A DNA stretch of 64,000 nt from Melampsora larici-populina 98AG31 (GCF_000204055.1 NW_006768802.1:308114-372113); one strand, 5' to 3'; shown: positions 12,684 to 23,909, counted from the stretch's first letter. The notes: generated by a model from the letters alone, not told the origin. Made by a program: numbers and translations.

Positions 12684-13765
12684 TTCCGTCTTCTTTCAAT
12701 AATTTTGTTTATTGTGTTTGTTGCTTCTTGTATTTGCCACACCCATAGCAAAGCTGCATATGTACTACTTTTTATGTCCATCTACATTGATTGCATTTTC
12801 CGATCAGCTGACATCCATAAGATGGTGAATATAGCTGTGACTTCTCCCTTTTGGAGCAATGCCAAACATCTTGCTACTTCATCGGGTTGATTTCTTATCT
12901 CCGTATGATATTGCTGTCTTCTTGTGGAATAGTTATGGTGTTTCTTAAAAGATGCAGCTAAGGCTAGTGGGGAGAAGACCAATGTCGGTGATTTTTATCA
13001 CACCTTGATCACTGCTATGTCTCCTTCTCTGTTTTTGTTCAGGTCTTCACCCACAACATGTTCTATTTACTTAGCCAAATGTTACATCAGCCTTGGTGTT
13101 AGAAGTTTCTAAGTCTCTTGAAGAGCTAGCACCATGTCAGTATCCTTGCAGCATGTTGAGATGCACACATGGAGAGTTTGGAGACAAATTTGAAAGTATT
13201 TTGGTTGGGTTTAGACTGAGATTGTTGTTGAGACCCCTTTGTGAATGAACAATTGGTGATAGGATTTGTGGGATACCTTTGGCAGCAGTTGGGGTCAACT
13301 GAGGGTCAAGTTCTCAATTGACAAGTGGAAGATGTACCTGTTGTAGAGACGTCTTTGAAGGGTATTTTAAGTGTCTATCAGAAGTCCTTTGTGTGTGCAT
13401 GTCAATATGCTACAAGGATACAGACACAGTGTATCTGGCTGTTACTGAAGATAGCAAAGGGTTGGGTGATGTCAGCTTTTTTGTGCCTGAGGAGAACCTA
13501 CCAATTGCTAAAATTGCTGAGTGCATTGATCAGATGGATTACTCACACTTCTAATTACTTGATCAACTAATGCTGCTGCTGTGCCTTCTACTGTTAGAGA
13601 TTCATCTTCAAAGACAACATAGACCCTTCTTTATTACCTCAAACTGATGGTTATGTTTGTAATTATTAAACCTTGTACAAGATATTTGAACTTTTCTGAA
13701 GAGTCAAAGTATCATCATAAAAAATATTGCAAAACAAGTACACTCCAGATTGACAGATGGTATGG
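12684..13765. other. Intergenic
   Basis: No supported gene. Two overlapping frames at 13318-13570 are short and Cys/Leu-rich with no recognisable domain and no splice support. I treat them as chance. Confidence 0.4.
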
Positions 13766-13930
13766 GATTCATAGGGGGTGGGAGAATTTTCCACCCTTTT
13801 CTTTCCACCCATTTTGTGATGTAAAAACCGGCAGGTGGAAAATTGCATAACCTGGGGTGTCATATGCAATTTTCCACCTTGTCTCCATTTTTCTCACAAG
13901 TGGAAAACAAAAGGTGGAAAACTGCATGTG
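13766..13930 (+). repeat. Short repeat, copy 1 of an inverted pair
   Basis: The stretch is full of GGTGGAAAA and TTTTCCACC words. Its reverse complement matches 15236-15390 over about 150 bp, including TTTCCACCCATTTTGTG, ATGCAATTTTCCACCTT and CAAAAGGTGGAAAAC. Internal palindromes suggest a foldback-type MITE. Confidence 0.6.
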
Positions 13931-13978
13931 AGATGAGCAGGATGTTATTCTCTGATATTTTCTTAATGTGTTAAATCA

Positions 13979-14362
13979 ACAGTGGCACGGCTAAGCTAAG
14001 TTAGTGCTTAGCGGTGCATTAGCTTAGCAATTTTTTATTGCTAAGCTAACGCTAAATCCTTAGCGCACTCAAGCTAAGCTAATCAAATTTTGACTTTTCC
14101 TTTAGCGGGTCTGCGCTAAGCTAAGCCGGAAGCTTAGCTATCAAAAAAAACATCTTTTAGGTGCAAAAAAGGGCCGCTAAGCCGCTATTAGCGGTTTAGC
14201 GGCCAATTAATTGGCTTAGCGGGTGTCATTTTACGCCTGCTAAGCTAATGGCTTAGTGTTAGCGGAAATCCGCTAAGATTAGTGTTAGCTGATTTTTCCT
14301 TAGCGGCTTCTAGCTAAGCTAAGCCAAGGTGGCAAAGATCCTTAGCTTAGCTTAGCGAGCCA
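13979..14362. mobile_element. Foldback element built from TAAGC words
   Basis: The ends are inverted: ACAGTGGCACGGCTAAGCTAAG at the left and CTTAGCTTAGCGAGCCACCGT at the right (read in two parts, both matching over about 20 bp with two mismatches). The 384-bp interior is packed with CTTAGC, GCTAAG and TTAGCGG in both orientations, so the whole unit can fold on itself. No coding sequence. I found no clean target duplication. Confidence 0.6.
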
Positions 14363-14547
14363 CCGTTAACTTAAATTTGCTCATTTTCTTTGACTTGTGG
14401 ATCAACTTGTTGATTCATTTTCAAATATTCTGGATTTGTTTTCTCCTTTAAAACTTTTCCATATTATTTTTGTGTGATTATTTCCTTCTATTTTTGAGTT
14501 AGTTTCCTTTCTCCATATCCATTTTTTGGAACCTGTAAAATCACATA

Positions 14548-14719
14548 CAGTTGCCGCTCAATATAAGCACACATTGAGTAAGCATATTGCGCTATAGGAA
14601 TCAAATTTTGGTGAAACAAAAATGAAAATATGTAGTACACTCCTTTCGAAATGATGCATCACGCTTTGTAAGCATCAAATTTGGTGCATTTTAGTGATGC
14701 TTATAGCAAGCGGCAACTG
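14548..14719. mobile_element. Tc1/mariner (pogo-like) MITE, 172 bp
   Basis: The terminal inverted repeat begins CAGTTGCCGCT at both ends and continues imperfectly through ATAAGCA. TA is present on both sides (14546-14547 and 14720-14721). A CAGT start plus TA duplication fits the pogo/Fot1 group of fungal Tc1/mariner elements. No coding capacity. Confidence 0.75.
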
Positions 14720-15235
14720 TATGTCAGAAACCAAAGCAAAAAAACTTTTGAAGAGGAGCACAAATTTTATAAAAGACAGTTATGTTTTTTGTCTGTAATA
14801 ACAATTGCAAAGGTTTACAATAGCAGCACAAAGTGCATTTTTGGAAGATATGATGGTCTAATTGAAGCACATAGCTTGGATGCTCTAATATGCCTTGGCA
14901 GGATGGCCCTGTAGTTGGAGCATGTTTTTCCTTTGCCTGTTGGATGCAGCTTATATAAAGACTTATTTTGAACATCAAGTTTTCTCCTATTACAAGGGGG
15001 TTTCAAGGTATGCTATTACGGTATCTTTAGAGTATAATGACTTGTCCAAGGACCAAAACACAAAATTTACTGTAAAATTAAAAGATTTGGGACACCTTTT
15101 TAGGATTTCCAAATGCTATCAGCTGTATATTTGCAGAAAAAAAACACCATGAAATTTTGAAAACTTGTCTGTTTTGTGAAAATTTTATAGAAAAATATCT
15201 TAACTTGAAACCCCCTATTGCTGGGCTCAATATGA

Positions 15236-15390
15236 AATTTCCCGCTCTATGTTTTCCACCTTTTGGTTCCCACTCAGGAGAAAAAATGTGAAAAGGTGGA
15301 AAATTGCATACCCAGGCCATGCAATTTTGCACCCACCAATTTTTTACACCACAAAATGGGTGGAAAAATATAGGCCCCTGTTTCATAGCA
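15236..15390 (-). repeat. Short repeat, copy 2 of an inverted pair
   Basis: This is the reverse-complement partner of 13766-13930 and matches through the TTTCCACCC and GGTGGAAAA blocks with scattered substitutions. It lies about 1.3 kb away. Confidence 0.6.
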
Positions 15391-15448
15391 TATTGCCTCA
15401 AAAGTCTCTGCTGATTTACTTGAGTTTTGCAGGCAGATTGAGTCTGAA

Positions 15449-16111
15449 CAAGGGTGCCACTATATTATACTGGTATAGGTATAGTTGGGTATAGTATAGT
15501 TTAAATTGTACTATACTATACTCAGTATAGTATAGTTGGAACTATAATTTCCTCAACTATACTCATTATAGTATCAATTGATCAACTATACATGCACAAG
15601 GGAGGACCCCAGAAAGCTCCTATGAAACCATCTAATGGGAAATTGTGGAAAGTTGATTGATTAATACCTCAAAAAAGTGACTTTTTAAAGCCTTTGATAC
15701 CAATTTCATTTGTAACATCTGACAGTTTTTGCCTTGATTTGGGCAGCTTTGACACTTTTTCACTGGTAACATGCTGCTTTTCACGGTTTCACCTCTGTGA
15801 CATGCCATTTGATACAGAATTGATACCTGTAGGGTTTGTTCATCAGTAAGTTTTTTTCTGTTCTTTCCAGAATTTGCTGATTGATATGTCATTTGTCGGT
15901 ATCATAGCCAAATTCTTGACCCCCAATTGATACCATCTTTGTCAGATGGTTCCGTAGGGGCTTTCAGGGGTCCTGACAAGGTTTACACAAGTTTTCCATC
16001 AGCATATTCAACTATACTGCATAGTATAGTATAGTGTATATGAGTATAGTTGTACTATACTATACCAAGTATAGTCTCAGTTTAGTTTAGTATAGTATAG
16101 TGGCAGCCTTG
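15449..16111. mobile_element. Foldback MITE rich in TATAGTATAG
   Basis: The left end CAAGGGTGCCACTATATTAT and the inverted right end (CAAGGCTGCCACTATACTAT read on the minus strand ending at 16111) match at nearly every base. Both arms then run into repeated TATAGTATAG and ACTATACTAT words. The middle, about 15600-15990, is ordinary sequence. The CAAGG start resembles hAT ends, but the flanks show no 8-bp duplication, so the class is open. Confidence 0.6.
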
Positions 16112-16397
16112 TCAACCTGAGCCCTGAGACCGGCACCCCAAGGGGCCCTCAACCCCTGCCACGCTCAGGGTAGGGTTTGGGGGGCAATTTTGAACCCGCA
16201 AAGCTTAGGGGCACATGGTAAGCCTCAGATGAATAAACCTAACCGCAGGGAATGGGAACCTGCGGGGCAAAGCCTGAATGAGCACGCCTCAAAAACATCA
16301 AGTGACAACAAATTCTTTGTCACTAGATGGCTGATCTCTCCTACACCACAAAGACGCTTTTGAGCAGAAGGACATTGGGATTTTCCGAGATCATATG

Positions 16398-17125
16398 TGT
16401 CAGCCCTGAGCCCTAATTACAGGACCATGGGCTAACAGTACCATATGTAATATCAAAATATTGTATAAATCCATAAGCTACATCTCAAGGCTCAGTATCA
16501 AGAGCCACTTAAACACATGTATGTAATATATTAAATACATAGTAAACCTAACCCATGTGTCAACCACAAGTTGACACGTGAATAGACAAGACTCACACGC
16601 CAACCACAAGTTGACACTGGAACTGAGACTATATATAACCCCCCTTCTTCCCTAGAATCATCCCCCATCTTTTTCTACAATCACAACACAGAACCACATT
16701 TTACTTGACTCCTACTGAGAGGATCTTCAAGTACGTGGTTAGTTGTGTAGCTTGTTAAAGACCATTCTTGAGCATTACGGGTTCCATTGCTGAACACCCA
16801 AGGTACTGATTTCTCCAAGCCCAGGGCATTCATTGTCTCTAGAAATAAACCTTAAAGTAGCAAAGCTTCTTCCTTTTTAAGGAGTCTAAAGTAGCCTTCA
16901 GGATCTTTGGTTTACCAACGTGTAAAGCCTGCCCCTCACAGTCTCATGAGGTTAGAGCACATTAGCTCTTTATTGCCCTTATCTTTCCTTTCCCTTTCTC
17001 AAATTCTCTTCTTAGAGGTCAACTAGCTGTAGTCTTCACTTGGGTGTACCACGTGAAGACCACACCTTCCTTTTCCTACTCTATTTTCTGTGAGGAGTAC
17101 GCCTAACAGACGCGTACTCCTCACA
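16398..17125 (+). mobile_element. Solo LTR of a retrotransposon
   Basis: The 728-bp unit starts TGTCAGCCCTGAG and ends CTCCTCACA, so it has the TG...CA termini of an LTR. It is flanked by an exact 5-bp duplication ATATG (16393-16397 and 17126-17130), the size made by Copia and Gypsy integrases. A TATA-like box (TATATATAA, 16630-16638) lies in its first third. Two copies of CAACCACAAGTTGACAC lie just upstream of that box. No gag-pol sequence adjoins, so this is what recombination between the two LTRs leaves behind. The orientation is inferred from the TATA box. Confidence 0.75.
17089..17125 (+). repeat. Perfect hairpin at the LTR end
   Basis: TGTGAGGAGTACGC (17089-17102) is followed after 9 bases by its exact reverse complement (17112-17125), and the right arm ends exactly at the LTR's 3' terminus. 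Such a terminal hairpin could be a transcription-end or integrase-recognition structure; that role is inference. Confidence 0.75.
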
Positions 17126-18413
17126 ATATGCTTCCGTCGGCACCCCCGTTTGGGCTGTCCCCTGGATGTCAGTGCGTGTGGACATCCGCAGCACACACTC
17201 AGGATGCCAGGCTGGGCCTACATTTAAATAAGAACACCCTTGGAAGCCCGTGGGATGTCCCAAATTTTGATTCTGACCCGGGCTCCTTGGATCAGTTTTG
17301 TCAGGATATCCTTTCCCCTGCAAAAAATCCTGACGTCCCCAGGACATCAGCATGTCCTTGTTGTGTAGGTGAACTAGTCCTAAATTTTGTAACTTGTTTA
17401 GTTAGTGTTTTATGCAATGAACCTTTTTTTAAAAAAAGCTCCAAAATGTGAGACACCCAAATTCAAACACATACCTTAGTTAGTAGTAACCACCCTCCCA
17501 TCAAATTTGTTTAGTCAACCAGGCAGGCACCATTTTCAAGAATCATTTGATTCTTTTGTGTCACTGTTTTTTGACACCAAGTATTTAGGGGCCCTCCGGG
17601 GGTTAGGGTCAAGCTTTGGTTTGCTCCAGCGTGTCAGGGAGTCATCGGGTAGGGTTAGGGTAGGGGGCAGGGGCAGCCTGAGGCTCGGTCTCGGGATGGC
17701 CATCCCCCGCGTTTTTTTTTGGCTTGGGGCTCAGGATGAGCCCCGGGCATTCGGGCTCGGGGACCGGCCAGAACGACCCACCGAGCAAAATCTAAGAGCC
17801 CTGCCCGGCTTCCGGCCCGAACCCGCCTCGACGGGGACTCCTCCCCGGACACGTAGACCGGTCCCCGCCACCGAGAAAACGGTGCCCTACCGATATGTCG
17901 GTTCTCCGTCAAGTCCCCGCGAGTTCTCGATTGGACTGACCTTTTCCTGGAAATATTTCAACATGAAAAGCTTGATTGGTGAAGTGCCCACTGCTACCCA
18001 TGGCTGATCATGCATGTATAAATATACTCACAAGCAATTTGCTCCAAATAAGCTCATAAAAGGAAGCTATTGCTGCTCACTGTTTGGGTTTCTATTGAAC
18101 CTAAGACTTTCCTGGACATACATTCACCCTAAAAGATTAATTGTGAGCTGCCCAGTGCTACTTCATCACAAGTAACGTGATTGAATTACGCTCATAAAAG
18201 CAATCCGTTGTGTATCTTCTTCCTTTCAGCGCTTGTCTGTCTCACTTTGTCTCATCTTGCTAGCCAATTAGTTTTCATATTACCATTTTAAATCCATCAT
18301 CCATCATCCATCATCCTCATTATTTGTTCTTTTTCTTTGCTCTCAACACTTTTCAGATATTACCTACCATCACATTCTCCTCACTAGTTCAATAATACAG
18401 TGTTCTTAGATAA

Positions 18414-20950
18414 ATGGCTTCTGATTCTCCTCACTCCTTGTCTCAAGACACTGTAGCAAAGCGTGGCAAGTCTTCGTATGTATGGTGCCATTTCACCATC
18501 CAAGGCGATAAGACAGTGTGTTCAGTAGTGTTATCTAGTGGAAAGATTTGTGGAAGGTCCCTTGCCCGCGACAAGACTTCTAGTACAAAGGCAATGTCAG
18601 ACCATCTTCAGAGACTGCATGGATTGTACAACCCAAAGCTGGTGGAGCAGTCAAGTCAAGTAACCCTGGAGGGGTCCTTCAAGAGAATCAAGACTCAGCA
18701 CGTGGTAAGACTTTTGTGATCTAATCAATTGTGTTATTTCTTGAGACTCACGATTGTGTTGAATCTTTTGTTTGAACAGGTTTCACTGAATGTTGAATCT
18801 CTCAAGACGGCGATATCTTATTTCATGGCTGAAGCCGACCTGCCTTTCTCTTTGATAAACCGTCGATCTTTCAAAGATCTTTTGAAGCTTTGTAATTCTC
18901 AGACAGCAGGAATGATGGTGAAACGTCACACCATAGCCAGACATACAATTTCGATCTTTCACTTCTACCAGAACTACATCAAGAATAGTGTATTCAGCAA
19001 AGCGAAGTATATCTCCTTTACACAAGACGGTTGGACATCACCTAATCAACGGTCTTACATGTCGATCACAGCTCATTTCATCACAGACAACTTTGAGCTT
19101 AAGTCACTGACCATTGGTATCCCCCGTGTTTCAGGTGAGTTATCTTCAGGTATTGTCTTACTCTCCAGCAAACCTCACTAGGCTAACATCTTTCAATCCC
19201 ATCCAAAACTGAATGCAGGGCGTCATGTGGCTTCTAATTATGCTGATCTGTTTGTAGATTACTTGAAGAAGTACAACATTGTCAATGCACTATCAACAAT
19301 CACTGCTGATAACGAAAGCAAGAATAACAAGATTGCAAAACTCATACACGAAGCTCCCGAAATTGAAGACTTTGATCCTAACGAGTCGCTCTATGGTTGT
19401 GTCGCACATGTCATTAATCTTGCTGCTCACAAAGGTCTCGATGTATTTGGAGTTGTTGAAGATGAGCTTGTTGGTCACTCAGATACCTCCAGCGGACCGA
19501 TGGGCCTAGCCAATCTGGTTGATCCTGCTGATTCTCGCACAGCAAACCTTTCAACAATCAGGTCAAGATGTCACGGCCTTGTGATCTGGGTACGTAGCAG
19601 TCCACAGAGATCGGAGGCCTTTGGAAAGACTGTTACACTACTACGAAGTCTTGCTCTTAATTCAACTGATCCAGCTAATCAAGGGTTAGCAGATGAAGCT
19701 GAGGTGAACTCTGCACTTGGTTCCCTCCTTCCCGAGCCAACCAAGAATATAGATGAAATCGATCCGATCTCCAAGGGAACTGCTGTAGCTCTGACCCCTG
19801 ACGTTGAAACTCGCTGGAACTCGACTTACCTGATGTTTAGACGCCTTCTCCGCCTCCGAAAAGCTGTCCAACAGTTCTGTGAACGTCCTGGTGCTACCAA
19901 ATTTCAGCTCTCAGATATCGAGTGGACTTATGTCGAGCAAATGTGCAATTTTTTGGAGCCGCTCTCCGAAGCTACAAATGAGCTTTGTCGATCAAAGTTT
20001 CCTACACTACACACTGTGATACCAATCTATATTGCAGTGATGGGTCGATTAAACAACGTGAGTCCTGGAGTTCTTAACCTTCATGATTGGAAGAATACAA
20101 AAAGCTTATTTGTTTAATTGTATGTACATTCAGGTTATGACAACTTATGACAATAACCACTTGATTCCTGCCGCTCGAGAGATGGTTGAAAAGCTCGAGA
20201 CCTATTTCAAGAACGTTTTATTCAAACCCGGTGCTATATGTGCTACTATACTGGATCCTCGACTCAAGATGACATTCTTTGAGGTGTGGTTGCTACTACC
20301 TAGACTTAATGTATCCTGCCTGTGTTTAACCTGACTAACATCATCATCTCTCTTAATCTTCTACAACAGGCCAAATCCAATATCTTTAATCGTTATGCCA
20401 CATCTCCTACAAAGCTGAAAGAAATCTTCTGTGCCGAAGCCTTGAAGTTTAAATCACCTGATCCCGACGCACGTCAAGCTACCAAGAGCACCAGTCAATC
20501 CTACTTTGGGGCTGAGATCTATGGGACAAACACAGGGCCGGCTTCATTTGACAGCGAGCTTGGCCGATATCTAAGTGATCTGGTTGAGCCCGCAGATGCC
20601 GACATCCTGCTTTACTGGAAAAGCAAAGTTACAAGCTACCCTATCTTGAGTGAGATGGCCCAGAAATACCTGGCCATCCCTGCTACTAGTTGCCCGTCTG
20701 AAGGTGCCTTTTCGAAAACAAAGGTGATTTTGACTCCTCAGAGAAACAAGCTCTCCGACTTGAGTGTAGAAGCACTACTGTGTCTCAAGGAATGGTATCG
20801 AGTTTTTGGTCCTTTGTATGTANNNNNNNNNNNNNNNNNNNNNNNNNNNNNNNNNNNNNNNNNNNNNNNNNNNNNNNNNNNNNNNNNNNNNNNNNNNNNN
20901 NNNNNNNNNNNNNNNNNNNNNNGGCAGAACCTATAGCTGTGATTGAATGA
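18414..20950 (+). CDS. hAT transposase (BED zinc finger, C-terminal dimerisation domain)
   Basis: Exons 18414-18704, 18780-19134, 19219-20057, 20134-20283 and 20370 onward into the N gap, all joined by in-frame GT-AG introns. The N-terminus is a BED-type zinc finger (C-S-V...K-I-C-G-R, then AMSDHLQRLHG). The catalytic region has SFTQDGWTSPN and ITADNESKNN, each with its Asp, then YGCVAHVINLAAHKGLDVFG. The last exon has the classic hAT dimerisation block (YPILSEMAQKYLAIPATSC, then SEGAFSKTK). No stop or frameshift is seen before the gap at 20823-20922. After the gap the sequence can end in AEPIAVIE with TGA at 20948-20950, which would be a short C-terminal tail. It may encode a functional protein if the gap hides no defect. 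Confidence 0.85.
20823..20922. other. Assembly gap (100 N)
   Basis: A run of exactly 100 N lies at the 3' end of the hAT transposase gene. It is a scaffold gap of conventional size, so the true distance is unknown. Confidence 0.99.
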
Positions 20951-21384
20951 TGTCTATCTATTCAGTTTCATCTCCTCACCTTTCCCTCAACTATCAATCA
21001 TGATTCTTTTGTCATCTCGATTTCTAACTCTTTATCGTTTTTATTATCTCGATTTCTAACTCTTTATTGTTTTTATTATCTCAATTCATAACTCTCTTTG
21101 AACACTGTTAATCACTTCCTTGTATGTATCAACTGCTTGTTCACCCATCCTTGCTTGAATATGTATCATAACTGTTCATAATCTATGTACGGTTTCTCGG
21201 TTCTCCGAGAAAAATCGGGGATCTTGATACCTCAGGCCGGACCCCGATCCGACGGAGCCGGGTCGGTGTCGGGGTTCTCAGAGCTCTAGCCCGGCTACCG
21301 TATCGACGGTACGGTAGACCGGGGATCTCCGCCTCCGCCGGAGCCGGGGCTCATCCTGACTCGGGGCTCAGGTTGACAGCCTTG

Positions 21385-22215
21385 CTCTGGACCACCTTCA
21401 GGCCCCGCTGAGACACTGTCCTTTGCGCATGCAAAGGTGAGGGCTTTCGTCAGGACATGAACACTGCAGTGCTCAGTATGTTTGCATTGCAGTTTCAAAA
21501 AAAATGTTCTTTGATATAACGCTACTGCAAATTGATAGTTATGTAGAAGAATGAGCAAGCAAATCATTCTCAAAATGACCACATTCGCTGTATCAAGTCA
21601 ATGAGATCGCAATGATATGATAAAGTACTCTGTTGCACACCAAGTTTTATAAAGCTTGCTTCGAATTCTACCGCCAAACTGTTCAAGTTTTGCGGGCAAA
21701 GTTGGATGACATAACTTATTTGAGATAGATCTCATCTTTCTAACGATTCTTTGTGAAAGATAAGAACATGATGTACTGATCACCTTTCAACTTCGAAACT
21801 CGTTCCGTCATTCTGATGTTCTGCGCCGTCATCTTCATCCCGCACGACGAGTAATAAGTACTGTAAACCGCGACAGAACAGACCTCATGAAGTGAAAAAC
21901 CCGGTTGATGCGCGTAATACCTCTTGAGTCATAAGTAGTGACTACGAATAAAAGAGTATGAGCATGTACCATAAGATACCGACTTTCTCCTCTTCTACGG
22001 TCACCCCAAAGTTTTGTTGATACTGTTGCATCTATCTGCTTTTTGACGATCCAGCTTGTAAAGTAAGCCATATCTTTATCACCGTCCTTAATCAATCACC
22101 GCTCCAGCTTCGAGCATATTTCCTTGCCTCACACGGTGTCATCTCTACTTAGAGTATAACGAAGCTATCAACCATTGATTTGAACCATTGAACCCTCGAC
22201 AGTAATATATACATC
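21385..22215. other. Intergenic, upstream of the next gene
   Basis: No gene is recognised. Several short minus-strand frames (for example 21835-22095) lack any family feature. The last part is presumed promoter of the gene at 22216. Confidence 0.45.
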
Positions 22216-23364
22216 ATGGTTTCTGTATGTCAACAAATGTTGTTTTGTTTTCTATGCGTATCTCTTATTCTAACAAGCATAGCATATATGATAACAGACT
22301 CACAACAAACAGCTCAATCAGAAGCACATCCTGTGATAATATCAGACTTTCAATCTATCATTCCTAGATCAGATCGTACAACTACACTCAATGATAAAGC
22401 TAATCAAGTTCATAACAGGTTAGGGAAAAATCAACATGTCTTATCAAAAAGGAGTATGGGATATTATAAACTCGGAAGCAAAAAAGATACCATCAATAAT
22501 ATACTCGTACCAGAAAAGACAGGCAAGTTTTCTAGTGACACAAAATTTGAGATGTCTCCTTCTCCACGTACTCCATCTAAGAAATCAAACAGACGTGAGC
22601 GCTATTCTTAAATGATAGTTTGATGTGATGGGTTAATCATCTTTCTGTTTTCAACAGACCTCTCGGAATGTGAAGCAAAAGAATCTAAGAGCCGATCACT
22701 AACATTCCTGAACTGGTTGTCTTTTTCACAACTTAGTCCATCTAAGCAACCAAACAGAGGTGAGTGATATCATTGACTGATGGTTGCAAGTGACATTGTA
22801 ATGATATCCCCTTCAAATTCAACAGCCCTCGCCGACTTTGATCCCAAAGGACGCCGGAGCCAATCACTGGAAATAGAAAGTGAAGGACCGATCAACTTAT
22901 TCAGGCCCCCAAAGTTAACGAATTCCAATGAAAAACCAAAAGTAATTCAAAGTGAAAGTGTCCAACGAGCTACTAAAAAATCCTTAGGGGCCCAAACCCA
23001 AACAATCGGAGGTGGCTCACTCTATAGCAAAAGCTTCAGCTGGCCAAGTACTTCCACTTGCGGCATCGATAACTTGGATCTTGTACACTCTCCAACTCCA
23101 AGTAACAAGAATGGAAAGAATGTTTTTTTTGACGGCAATAGATCAGTACGAGCGAAAAACGATATTCGAAGTATGGCGCATCAAGAAATTGCTCACGCAG
23201 AAGGCCAAACATACAGGCGTTCTCGTTCTGCATCAGAGATCGTCATGTCGAAACCTTCCGTACGAGGATCTCCGGTGCGCGGTAAAAATGGAAAACCAAA
23301 GAATGCATACAAGATTCCGGGACGACCAACTCTGCTTGTCATAGATGAGAACAAACAGACTTGA
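22216..23364 (+). CDS. Secreted or membrane-anchored basic protein, unknown family
   Basis: Three exons, 22216-22594, 22658-22759 and 22826-23364. Both introns (63 and 66 nt, GTGAG donors, CAACAG acceptors) split codons and keep frame, giving 339 residues. Residues 8-25 are a strong hydrophobic segment (QMLFCFLCVSLILTSIAYMI), a signal peptide or anchor. A dibasic HVLSKR near residue 77 could be a Kex2-type cleavage site. The rest is basic and Ser/Lys-rich, with RSRSASE near the C-terminus. The ends of exons 1 and 2 resemble each other (PSKKSNR and PSKQPNR before the splice), which suggests internal duplication. It shares layout and motifs with the gene at 58541-59439. The function is unknown; a host-interaction or surface role is only a guess. 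Confidence 0.7.
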
Positions 23365-23587
23365 GAGAAAAATATGATAGCATTTGTCATAAAATATAGA
23401 TCAATTAGGATTCCATAACTATCTACTTTCTTGTTCGTAACAGCCAGGTCATTTGTTTTGCTTTATTGTTTCTTTCAGGTTTGTATTGTTGAGTAATGAT
23501 GAATGAAATGGTAACACAAAACGTACTCCCTTCATAGAACTCTACGCTGAAGTAGGCGAGAAAGTCTTCTGAAAATCTTGAATACCC

Positions 23588-23608
23588 TAAGCTTAACTAA
23601 GCCCCTCT
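23588..23608 (+). repeat. 21-bp block also present at 63791
   Basis: TAAGCTTAACTAAGCCCCTC plus T is identical at 23588-23608 and 63791-63811. Each copy is followed by CG-rich sequence. It is probably the end of a dispersed MITE family. Confidence 0.55.
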
Positions 23609-23714
23609 TTGCGCGTTCGACAGTGCTCTTCGAAAGCAGGCTGTATAGGTCTGTATAAATTCCGCGCTTTCTGCACTTGTTCCGCGCTTCGCGCAGGCTC
23701 CGATTCTTTGGAGA

Positions 23715-23785
23715 AAGAAAAGCTTGCCCCATATTCCCCGCCAATTCGCTCGAGTTTCGCGGGGAATTTGGGGCAAACTTTTCTT
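23715..23785. repeat. Long hairpin
   Basis: A 27-bp arm (23715-23741, containing TTGCCCCATATTCCCCGC) is followed after 17 bases by its reverse complement (23759-23785) with two mismatches. With the 21-bp block 0.1 kb upstream it may form one small foldback element. Confidence 0.65.
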
Positions 23786-23909
23786 AATCTACTGTTTACT
23801 TTTCTGGAACGAGTGATCGAGTGAGGCGCAGGAGGTGAATCAGGCTTTGAATAAAAAAAGTCTTATCAGGCTCAGTGAAGCATGCTCCAACTCAGGTATG
23901 ACTAGAAAG

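Larger units (their letters stand above)
17655..21384 (+). mobile_element. hAT-family DNA transposon
   Basis: The interior encodes a hAT transposase. GC-rich arms flank it: about 17655-17960 on the left and 21190-21384 on the right. Read inward, both contain CAGGATGAGCCCCGG and a GGAGAACCGA block, so the arms are related inverted repeats. The right end, read on the minus strand, starts CAAGGCTGTCAACCTGAG. The left end is probably near CAGGGGCAGCCTGAG (17668). The ends fit only loosely and I could not find the 8-bp target duplication, so the boundaries are approximate and the left end may be damaged. Confidence 0.6.
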
